6,476 nucleotides of DNA from Clostridia bacterium (GTDB lineage: Bacteria; Bacillota; Clostridia; Oscillospirales; CAG-272), in assembly GCA_017451975.1 (NCBI GenBank), contig JAFTNI010000159.1:1-6476 (forward strand). The letters are read 5' to 3'. The position numbers were made by a program, and so were the translations under genes. Positions within the stretch are counted from its first letter, which is position 1; each line of letters opens with the position of its first letter. Below the pieces are notes generated by a model. The model was not told the DNA's origin and did no database searches. It saw nothing but the letters and a program-made list of their open reading frames with translations. This document shows, piece by piece, positions 1-4,670 of this stretch.

Positions 1-112
1 CACGCGCAAAAAAGAGTACGTCATTACAGAAGAGGGCAAAAGTGTTGCCAAACGCGAGCTGGAGCGTATTAAAAGCTTGCTCGACGTGGCAAGTGAAATT
101 ATGGGAGGGTAA
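1..112 (+). CDS. PadR-family transcriptional regulator, C-terminal end only (partial)
   Basis: The reading frame is open from the window edge (first full codon at base 2) to TAA at 110-112. It encodes about 36 residues: TRKKEYVITEEGKSVAKREL, then ERIKSLLDVASEIMGG. The stretch 'KEYVITEEGKSVAKREL' is typical of the wing strand and following helix in PadR-type winged-helix regulators (the Y-x-I/L-T-x-x-G-x pattern), with a helical tail that would help dimerise. The DNA-recognition helix lies upstream, outside the window, so no ligand can be inferred. The next gene starts one base after the stop and encodes a DUF2812 protein. PadR-DUF2812 is a known gene pairing in Firmicutes, which supports the call. 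PadR proteins usually repress their own operon in response to a small molecule or envelope stress; that role is inferred here. Confidence 0.72.
   Translation, partial: TRKKEYVITEEGKSVAKRELERIKSLLDVASEIMGG
103..109 (+). promoter_or_regulatory. Ribosome binding site deciding the DUF2812 start
   Basis: GGGAGGG ends 4 bases before ATG 114. It lies inside the last codons of the PadR gene, so translation of the two genes is probably coupled. It supports ATG 114 over the in-frame upstream codon at 42, which would overlap most of the visible PadR coding sequence. Confidence 0.75.
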
Positions 113-113
113 T

Positions 114-713
114 ATGGTAAAAAAATACCGTTATTTCGGGGGATTTTTGAATTCACAGGAAAAATGGCTTAATGATATGGCAAAAAAAGGCTACCGACTT
201 ATAAAAGTTGGAAAACTGCTTTATGAATTTGAAGCTTGCTTGCCGGGGCAATATCAATATGCATTAGAGTTCATTGCCGAAAAATCAAAAAATGAGGCAT
301 CGCAGTATAAGGATTTTTTGGAAGGTTGCGGATATACGGTTTTCTATAAGAATATAAATTTGAGTTATTCTGTGGGGAAGGTTCGCTTTCGCCCGTGGGC
401 AAAGGGGAGTGGAAAGCTTGCTACCGGTTCTACTACCTACAACAGAGAACTTTTTATAGTAGAGAAGCAAAATGACGGAAAGCCGTTCGAGCTGCATACC
501 ACGGCAAAGGATAAAATTGAATATTTGGAAAAGTGGCGTAATATATGGTTTACATATTTTGCTATGTTTGCTTTAATGAGTATTTTGTTTGTTGGTTTTT
601 CAATTTTGGCATCAATAATTTTGGGTGCGATTGGTTTGGTTATTCTTTTACCGCTTATTATGTACCAGGCGAAGATTATAAAAATGAAAAAAGAAGCCGA
701 TATGGAAGAATAG
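114..713 (+). CDS. DUF2812 domain membrane protein
   Basis: A 199-residue protein. The N-terminal part (about residues 4-55: KYRYFGGF...QEKWLNDMAKKGYRL...YEFE...GQYQYALEF) has the layout of DUF2812: an aromatic-rich start, the 'EKWLNxMAxKGYxL' helix, then 'Y-x-F-E' and 'G-x-Y-x-Y-x-L-E-F'. A soluble region of about 80 residues follows. Two adjacent hydrophobic segments (about 145-164 and 166-186) lie near the C terminus, ending in a short charged tail (KIIKMKKEADMEE). The start at ATG 114 is chosen for its GGGAGGG site and one-base spacing from the PadR stop. The biochemical role of DUF2812 is unknown. Its usual place beside PadR regulators suggests a membrane effector controlled by that regulator, perhaps in envelope stress or antimicrobial response (inference). 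The gene is visibly more A+T-rich than the HAD gene downstream. Confidence 0.85.
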   Translation: MVKKYRYFGGFLNSQEKWLNDMAKKGYRLIKVGKLLYEFEACLPGQYQYALEFIAEKSKNEASQYKDFLEGCGYTVFYKNINLSYSVGKVRFRPWAKGSGKLATGSTTYNRELFIVEKQNDGKPFELHTTAKDKIEYLEKWRNIWFTYFAMFALMSILFVGFSILASIILGAIGLVILLPLIMYQAKIIKMKKEADMEE

Positions 714-760
714 AGAACTCTGCAGTGATATTGGAAATTTAATTCGTTAGAATAAAATTT

Positions 761-788
761 GCGGAAGCCTTGCGCTTCCGCTTTTTTT
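761..788 (+). terminator. Rho-independent terminator of the PadR-DUF2812 operon
   Basis: An 8-bp perfect stem, GCGGAAGC (761-768) and GCTTCCGC (774-781), with a 5-base loop CTTGC, followed at once by seven T (782-788). It lies 48 bases after the DUF2812 stop. The -35 of the next probable promoter falls in its loop and 3' arm. Confidence 0.9.
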
Positions 789-798
789 GTGGTAGAAT
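770..798 (+). promoter_or_regulatory. Probable sigma-A-type promoter for the HAD gene, overlapping the terminator
   Basis: The -35 TTGCGC (770-775) is weak, matching 3 of 6 consensus bases. A 17-base spacer follows, ending TGG, then the -10 TAGAAT (793-798). The TG at 790-791 makes an extended -10, which could offset the poor -35. A start near 805 would leave a leader of about 26 bases. The layout matches the three other promoters in the window, which raises confidence. Confidence 0.5.
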
Positions 799-830
799 AT
801 GGGCATATTAAAACTACGGAGAACATTTTT

Positions 831-1652
831 ATGAAGAATTTTGAAGGTATACTTATTTGCACCGACCTCGACGGCACGCTGCTCGCGAGCGATAAAAGCA
901 TTTCCGCTGAAAACACGGCGGCTATAGAGCGCTTTAAGGCGGGGGGCGGTAAATTTACTTTTGTAACGGGGCGTATGCCTTATTTTGCGGAGGACGCGAG
1001 GGATAAGGTCTGCCCCAATGCGCCCATTGGCTGTATAAACGGCGGCGGTGTATACGATTTTGAAGCGGGCGAGTACGTTACGGCAGAGGTTCTGCCGCGC
1101 GAGGCGCTCGAGCTTGTAGAGTATGCGGAAAAGAACGTGCCGGGTATAGGCATTTCCATATACACCTTCGAAAGAATATATTTCAGCGCCGAAAACGAGG
1201 CGATGGCGGAATTCCGCGCGGTAACAGGCGTGGCAAACGCCGTGAAGCCATACCGAGAAATAGATATTCCCATAGCGAAAATAGTTTTCGGTGATACACG
1301 CAGGGAAAGCCTTGTGAAGCTGGCAGAGCTTCTTTTGGCGCATCCGCTTGCGGAAAAGTTCAATTTTGTAAGCTCGGAGCTTACGCTTTTTGAAATTTTG
1401 CCGAAGGGCGTGAACAAAGGCAGCGTTTTGCCAAAGCTTGCCGCCCACCTTGGTATCGATATGAGCAAAACCGTGGCAATAGGCGATTACAATAACGATA
1501 TCCCCATGCTCAGGGCGGCACGCTGGGGTGTTGCTGTAGCCAACGCTTGCGAAGAGGCAAAAGCCGCGGCAAACTACCATACCGTGAGCAATAACGAAAG
1601 CGCCATAGCGAAAGTTATTGCCGATATCGAAAGCGGCAAAATGGTATTTTGA
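831..1652 (+). CDS. Cof-type HAD-superfamily hydrolase (sugar or nucleotide phosphatase-like)
   Basis: A 273-residue protein, the usual length for Cof/YidA-type HAD phosphatases with a C2B cap. Motif I is TDLDGTLL (residues 11-18), with nucleophile Asp12 and acid/base Asp14. Motif II is FVTGR with Thr46. Motif III is the Lys in GVNKG (Lys196). Motif IV is GDYNNDIPML with Asp219 and Asp223, which bind Mg2+. The cap lies between motifs II and III, roughly residues 80-190. All catalytic residues are present, so the enzyme should be active. It is cytoplasmic with no signal peptide, and the substrate cannot be read from sequence; relatives act on sugar phosphates, pyridoxal phosphate, FMN and similar compounds. 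ATG 831 is chosen because GGAGAA (818-823) sits 7 bases upstream and the protein then begins just before motif I. The longer in-frame opening from 759 would run through the upstream terminator. It appears monocistronic. Confidence 0.93.
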   Translation: MKNFEGILICTDLDGTLLASDKSISAENTAAIERFKAGGGKFTFVTGRMPYFAEDARDKVCPNAPIGCINGGGVYDFEAGEYVTAEVLPREALELVEYAEKNVPGIGISIYTFERIYFSAENEAMAEFRAVTGVANAVKPYREIDIPIAKIVFGDTRRESLVKLAELLLAHPLAEKFNFVSSELTLFEILPKGVNKGSVLPKLAAHLGIDMSKTVAIGDYNNDIPMLRAARWGVAVANACEEAKAAANYHTVSNNESAIAKVIADIESGKMVF

Positions 1653-1655
1653 AAA

Positions 1656-1689
1656 GCCCCCTCTTGAGGGAGAATTGGTGCGATTTTTT
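1656..1689 (+). terminator. Weak or atypical terminator-like hairpin after the HAD gene
   Basis: GCCCCCTCTTGAGGGAG just after the stop contains the inverted repeat CCCTC (1659-1663) and GAGGG (1666-1670) with almost no loop. A run of six T follows only at 1684-1689, 13 bases beyond the stem. The gap makes it a poor intrinsic terminator. It may instead be a remnant of a dispersed CCCTC/GAGGG palindromic repeat; I recall similar motifs between genes in clostridial genomes but cannot verify that here. Confidence 0.3.
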
Positions 1690-1698
1690 CTTTCCCTA

Positions 1699-1727
1699 TT
1701 GACAGCGTTTTCCCGATATGCTAAAAT
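1699..1727 (+). promoter_or_regulatory. Strong sigma-A-type promoter for the RRXRR-like/DMP19-like gene pair
   Basis: A perfect -35 TTGACA (1699-1704), a 17-base spacer ending TGC, and a -10 TAAAAT (1722-1727) with an extended-10 TG at 1719-1720. This is the best consensus promoter in the window. Transcription would start near 1734, upstream of every candidate start codon of the next gene. Confidence 0.8.
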
Positions 1728-1770
1728 ATTCTTGTAAACGGGGAAAGACACCCATAACAAAAAACTTTGT

Positions 1771-2379
1771 TTGCACCTTAAAAATCTATACAAGGGGGCG
1801 AAACCCATAGAAAAAAACGTTATTGTTGTAGATGAGCAGGGAAACGAATATGAAGCGACCTACCCGAAACGGGCGAAAGGTCTTGTAAAAAGCGGCAGGG
1901 CGCGCTTCGTCGGTGAAAACAAAATATGCCTTGCGTGCCCTCCCGATAAAACGGAGGAAAATAAAATGATGGATAATAATATTTTAACTACAAAAGAAAT
2001 TTTTGAGCAGATTACAATTCTGCAAAAGCAGCTTACAGAAAATAGTTTCCAATCTCTGCATAGATTGAGTGATGCTATAGATTCGATCAAGGAAAACGAA
2101 GAGTCTGTGGAAGATGATATTTCATCTGTTTGCGGCGTATTTGCTACTCGTGAAGCGATTCTTATGAAAATGCTTGAATTTTACGAGAGAATGTACGATG
2201 ACATCGTAAACCCGGAGAAAAAGAAAATGGACGCTATTTCCGAAATGTATGCTCCGCTCACTTCTCAAATAAAAATTTCTGATATGAAGACCGCTGATAA
2301 ACTAGCGGCTTTTATGGATGTTTCCGAAAAAATCCAAATGCTTGCCGAGCAAGTTTTGCTGGGCAAAACAGAAGAATAA
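1771..2379 (+). CDS. Small protein with an RRXRR/PLMP-like N-terminal module and a helical tail; start uncertain
   Basis: The frame is open from TTG 1771 to TAA 2377 (202 residues). Numbered from that TTG, residues 17-56 (VIVVDEQGNEYEATYPKRAK, then GLVKSGRARFVGENKICLAC) form a basic module I recall from many clostridial proteins of unknown function. By eye it resembles the RRXRR/PLMP domain at the N terminus of IscB-type proteins. The rest (about 66-202) is charged and helix-rich, including REAILMKMLEFYERMYDDI. It has no HNH or RuvC motif, signal peptide or membrane segment. The start is unclear. TTG 1771 has no good ribosome site and lies in a small A/U hairpin. ATA 1807 has AAGGGGG 8 bases upstream and begins just before the module (190 residues). 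ATG 1966 has a much better GGAGG but loses the module (137 residues). The frame is given from 1771 because the module is clearly coding. Function unknown; it probably shares a transcript with the next gene. Confidence 0.7.
   Translation: MHLKNLYKGAKPIEKNVIVVDEQGNEYEATYPKRAKGLVKSGRARFVGENKICLACPPDKTEENKMMDNNILTTKEIFEQITILQKQLTENSFQSLHRLSDAIDSIKENEESVEDDISSVCGVFATREAILMKMLEFYERMYDDIVNPEKKKMDAISEMYAPLTSQIKISDMKTADKLAAFMDVSEKIQMLAEQVLLGKTEE
1792..1798 (+). promoter_or_regulatory. Possible ribosome binding site for a non-AUG (ATA 1807) start
   Basis: AAGGGGG sits 8 bases before the in-frame ATA at 1807, with no ATG, GTG or TTG nearby in that frame. It can pair with the anti-Shine-Dalgarno sequence if one G-U wobble is allowed. 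It suggests an ATA start, or a former ATG lost by a point change. Confidence 0.4.
1953..1968 (+). promoter_or_regulatory. Internal ribosome binding site and in-frame tandem ATG within the RRXRR-like gene
   Basis: GGAGG (1953-1957) lies 8 bases before ATG 1966, followed at once by a second in-frame ATG at 1969. This is the strongest initiation signal in the gene. It would produce only the helical C-terminal part (137 or 136 residues). The same bases encode TEENKMM at the end of the N-terminal module in the long form. Confidence 0.5.
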
Positions 2380-2385
2380 TACCCA

Positions 2386-2407
2386 AAAGCCGCCGAAAGG
2401 CTGCTTT
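2386..2407 (+). other. Intergenic hairpin with GAAA tetraloop
   Basis: AAAGC (2386-2390) pairs with GCTTT (2403-2407). After one C/T mismatch, GCC (2392-2394) pairs with GGC (2399-2401) around a GAAA loop (2395-2398). No T-run follows, so it is not a standard terminator. It lies between two genes 47 bases apart and could adjust mRNA stability or expression of the second. Confidence 0.4.
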
Positions 2408-2426
2408 ACGATTATAAGGAGATTTT

Positions 2427-3434
2427 ATGAAAAAAGAAACAAGCGTGAGGCTTACCAAAAACCCCGAATATTATCTCTATACCCGAAATATGTTCAATTA
2501 CGTCGTGATGCTTGAGGACACGGGCAGGCTTTCGGAGTTGCCGAAAAATCTTTTCGTATATTATGTTATTTCACTTTTTGCAGATGAGGCAGACAACGGC
2601 GGTATAGGGCAGTATATTACAAATTCAAGCAAAAAGACATATCCTTTTCTGCGCGTATGTGCGGAATACCTTGCCCACAAAGAAATAAGCCCCTTTATTT
2701 GCGAGGTTTGCGACTATATAGATAGCTTTCCGCCCGATACGGAAAGCGATGAATTTTTTGCAGGGCTGGAGCCTTTCGATAACAGATTTTTTGAAATACA
2801 AAAGAAGCACGAAATTCAGAAGATAGTGCTCAAATATTACAGAGAAAATTTTGAAGTGGAGCGAATAACCATTCCTGTTCTTAAGCAAAAGGAAAGCGAC
2901 ACCTGCGGCTATTTTACCGTGGCGAAGGAGGAAAAGTGCAGGGATGCGGAGGTTGTGGCGAAAGCGTTTTTGGATATATTGAGCAGCTTTGAAGCTCAAC
3001 GCTGGTCTATAGAGCTATGCGTTTATGGCGATACGTTCAACGTAACGGCAAGCTCCTTCGGTGAAATTCTGGATTTGAAAAAAATTCTTGCAGAGTGGGG
3101 CAAGAATGATGCTTTGCGTATGGCTCGGGGTAGAATTTGCGATTTTATAAAAGAGGTGAGGTTCTCCACTTACCCCACGGTGGGCGAGGATATTTATCAT
3201 AATTACGTTCATATAGAGCCCGATGGCTATGAAAAAAACGAATATATGCTGAAATATTACAGCCTTAAAGCAACGGGAGCCACAAATGTCAATCCCGGAG
3301 AAAATGAAATTATTCTTTTCCACATATCACGCACCAAAAAGCCGGGGGCTTACGAAAAAATGAAGGCTTACTGGGAAAACAACTATAGTAATTACCCGAA
3401 TATCGAAAAGTTTTTCGAACGCATAGCGTGGTAA
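2427..3434 (+). CDS. DMP19-like (DUF4375) domain protein with an unrecognised C-terminal half
   Basis: A 335-residue soluble protein, with no signal peptide or membrane helix. The N-terminal part (about residues 40-126) carries the hallmarks of the DMP19/DUF4375 family: a helix FVYYVISLFADEADNGG, the motif NGGIGQYITNSS (57-68), a following helix PFLRVCAEYL (73-82), and near the domain end LEPFDNRFFEI (114-124), matching the family's 'LDxRFYE'-like close. Neisseria DMP19, after which the fold is named, is a DNA-mimic protein that sequesters a transcription factor; most members have no known role. Residues about 140-335 are rich in Glu, Lys and aromatics and match nothing I recognise, so this may be a two-domain variant; DMP19 itself is roughly half this length. 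TAAGGAG (2415-2421) lies 5 bases before ATG 2427, a firm start. The gene follows the RRXRR-like gene by 47 bases with no clear promoter between, so co-transcription is likely. Confidence 0.75.
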   Translation: MKKETSVRLTKNPEYYLYTRNMFNYVVMLEDTGRLSELPKNLFVYYVISLFADEADNGGIGQYITNSSKKTYPFLRVCAEYLAHKEISPFICEVCDYIDSFPPDTESDEFFAGLEPFDNRFFEIQKKHEIQKIVLKYYRENFEVERITIPVLKQKESDTCGYFTVAKEEKCRDAEVVAKAFLDILSSFEAQRWSIELCVYGDTFNVTASSFGEILDLKKILAEWGKNDALRMARGRICDFIKEVRFSTYPTVGEDIYHNYVHIEPDGYEKNEYMLKYYSLKATGATNVNPGENEIILFHISRTKKPGAYEKMKAYWENNYSNYPNIEKFFERIAW

Positions 3435-3493
3435 TACGGAACATCCGGCGTGAAAGCCCCGCTGCAATTACTTTTTTGTAAATTCTCGCTAAA

Positions 3494-3505
3494 ATATTGC
3501 AATAT
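3494..3505. promoter_or_regulatory. Perfect 12-bp palindrome overlapping the -35 of the PAP2 promoter (possible operator)
   Basis: ATATTGCAATAT reads the same on both strands and contains the whole -35 TTGCAA. A dimeric repressor bound here would block RNA polymerase. Short A+T-rich palindromes also occur by chance, so the operator call is tentative. Confidence 0.3.
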
Positions 3506-3525
3506 CCTTACTTATATGGTAAAAT
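3497..3525 (+). promoter_or_regulatory. Sigma-A-type promoter for the PAP2 gene
   Basis: The -35 TTGCAA (3497-3502), a 17-base spacer ending TGG, and the -10 TAAAAT (3520-3525) with extended-10 TG at 3517-3518. The start site would be near 3532, giving a leader of about 25 bases. The rest of the 122-base gap after the DMP19-like gene holds only a weak GGC/GCC hairpin near 3447-3458 and a T6 run at 3472-3477, so termination of the upstream operon is unclear. Confidence 0.72.
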
Positions 3526-3556
3526 GATAATATAAATTACAAAAAAGAGGTGCTTT

Positions 3557-4483
3557 ATGAAGTTTCTTTATTTACTTGAAAGCATAAGAAACCCCGTTTT
3601 CGACGCTATAGTCGGCGTGCTTACCTACCTTGGCGATGAAATCGCTTTTCTCGCCGTTGCGCTTGCGGTTTTCTGGTGCTTCAGCAAGCATCGCGGATAT
3701 TACCTGCTCGGTGTGGGCTTCTGCGGTGTTGTTATCAACCAGACTCTTAAATTAATTTTCCGCATAAAAAGACCTTGGGTGCTTGACCCGAATTTTAACG
3801 CTGTGGAGTCTGCAAAGCCTGCAGCAAGCGGCTATTCCTTCCCCAGCGGGCACACACAGAACGCGGCGGGCACGTTCGGCGGTCTTGCAAGAGGCGCAAA
3901 GAAAACTTGGGTGCGCATAGCTCTTGTTGCCGTTGTTATTCTCGTCGCTTTTTCCAGAATGTACCTCGGCGTACATACGCCCCTTGACGTGGGCGTTTCA
4001 CTTATAGTTGGCGCAGTGCTTGTTTTTGCGCTCTATCCGCTTTTCAAATATGCGGAAAAGCACGAAAAGGCTTATTATTGGATATTCTCCGCGTTTTTCC
4101 TTATCACGCTTGCATACCTCGCTTTTTCTGTTATTTTCCCGAAATGCGTTACAATAGAGCCCGGCCAGGAGCATAACGCGGCAAGCGCGCTTAAAAACGC
4201 CTGCACTATACTCGGCGCTACGGCGGGCATACTTATCGCTTTCCCTATAGAAAGAAAATTTATCAATTTCGATGAAAAAGCCCCCTTGCTCGGTCAGGTG
4301 CTCAAGCTCGTTATCGGCCTTGCCATAGTTGTTGCGCTCAAGAGCGTGCTTAAATCTCTTTTTGGCGGCGACGACGAAATGCTCGTGCTTCGCGCGGTGA
4401 GATACGGCATTATAGTAATATTCTCTATGTGCGTTTATCCGCTTACGTTCAAATGGTTTGCGAAGATAGGTAAAAAGAAATAA
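3557..4483 (+). CDS. PAP2-family membrane phosphatase with an extended C-terminal membrane region
   Basis: A 308-residue integral membrane protein with the complete PAP2 (phosphatidic acid phosphatase type 2) signature. Motif 1 is K-x6-RP (KLIFRIKRP, Lys65 to Pro73), motif 2 is PSGHT (96-100), and motif 3 is SRMYLGVHTPLD (133-144). His99 and His140 are the expected acid and nucleophile, with Arg134 and Asp144 in support, so it should be catalytic. The family removes phosphate from lipid phosphates such as undecaprenyl pyrophosphate or phosphatidic acid, with the active site on the outer face; the substrate here is unknown. Bacterial PAP2 proteins are often about 200-230 residues. This one adds roughly 110 residues after about 195, with hydrophobic stretches near 212-228, 246-264 and 281-298. 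ATG 3557 has AAGAGG ending 6 bases upstream. The gene is monocistronic, with its own promoter and terminator. Longer PAP2 proteins of this form occur in Firmicutes, so the extension is likely a subfamily trait. Confidence 0.92.
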   Translation: MKFLYLLESIRNPVFDAIVGVLTYLGDEIAFLAVALAVFWCFSKHRGYYLLGVGFCGVVINQTLKLIFRIKRPWVLDPNFNAVESAKPAASGYSFPSGHTQNAAGTFGGLARGAKKTWVRIALVAVVILVAFSRMYLGVHTPLDVGVSLIVGAVLVFALYPLFKYAEKHEKAYYWIFSAFFLITLAYLAFSVIFPKCVTIEPGQEHNAASALKNACTILGATAGILIAFPIERKFINFDEKAPLLGQVLKLVIGLAIVVALKSVLKSLFGGDDEMLVLRAVRYGIIVIFSMCVYPLTFKWFAKIGKKK

Positions 4484-4500
4484 TGAAAATAGTCGCTTTT

Positions 4501-4539
4501 GCCCGGCTTTCTTATGGAAAGCCGGGCATTTGTTCTTTT
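4501..4539 (+). terminator. Rho-independent terminator after the PAP2 gene
   Basis: An 11-bp perfect stem, GCCCGGCTTTC (4501-4511) and GAAAGCCGGGC (4517-4527), with loop TTATG, followed by the T-rich tail ATTTGTTCTTTT. It starts 17 bases after the stop and is the strongest hairpin in the window. Confidence 0.92.
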
Positions 4540-4566
4540 AACCAATGTAAATATGCTTGCACGTTA

Positions 4567-4595
4567 TTGTAAAATTCTTTTGCATATGCTATAAT
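4567..4595 (+). promoter_or_regulatory. Sigma-A-type promoter for the radical SAM operon
   Basis: The -35 TTGTAA (4567-4572), a 17-base spacer ending TGC, and a perfect -10 TATAAT (4590-4595) with extended-10 TG at 4587-4588. Inside the spacer is the palindrome GCATATGC (4582-4589), touching the -10, a possible regulator site. The start site would be near 4602, leaving a leader of about 69 bases, longer than the roughly 25-base leaders of the HAD and PAP2 genes. Confidence 0.75.
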
Positions 4596-4670
4596 AATAG
4601 CAGAATTTTACAGAAAACCAATTGTATTATAACTACGGACAAATAATGAGCTTGATATTGGGAGGGCAGT

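Noticed and set aside
42..113. Upstream extension of the DUF2812 frame from a TTG
   Set aside because: The extra 24 residues overlap the PadR coding end in another frame and look random. GGGAGGG and ATG 114 give a clean start at the expected domain edge.
759..830. Upstream extension of the HAD frame from 759
   Set aside because: It would translate through the terminator hairpin and the promoter. ATG 831 has its own ribosome site and begins just before motif I.
1739..1772. Leader hairpins (GGGG/CCC and AACAAA/TTTGTT) considered as a riboswitch
   Set aside because: The stems are short and A/U-rich or three base pairs long, the leader is about 70 bases, and no known riboswitch core or terminator switch can be seen.
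747..1808. Long minus-strand open frame (353 codons) opposite the HAD gene
   Set aside because: The plus strand carries all HAD catalytic motifs with a good start. The minus-strand translation is rich in Arg, Tyr, Phe and Cys with no domain pattern, and crosses the terminator and promoter, so it is a shadow frame.
4501..4527. Long inverted repeat considered as a mobile-element end
   Set aside because: The 5-base loop, T-rich tail and position right after a stop codon fit a terminator. There is no transposase or target duplication nearby.
4551..4589. Repeated ATATGC and TTGCA words around the radical SAM promoter, considered as tandem operator sites
   Set aside because: The copies are only six bases or fewer, irregularly spaced and made of A+T-rich promoter-like sequence; too weak to call as a repeat.
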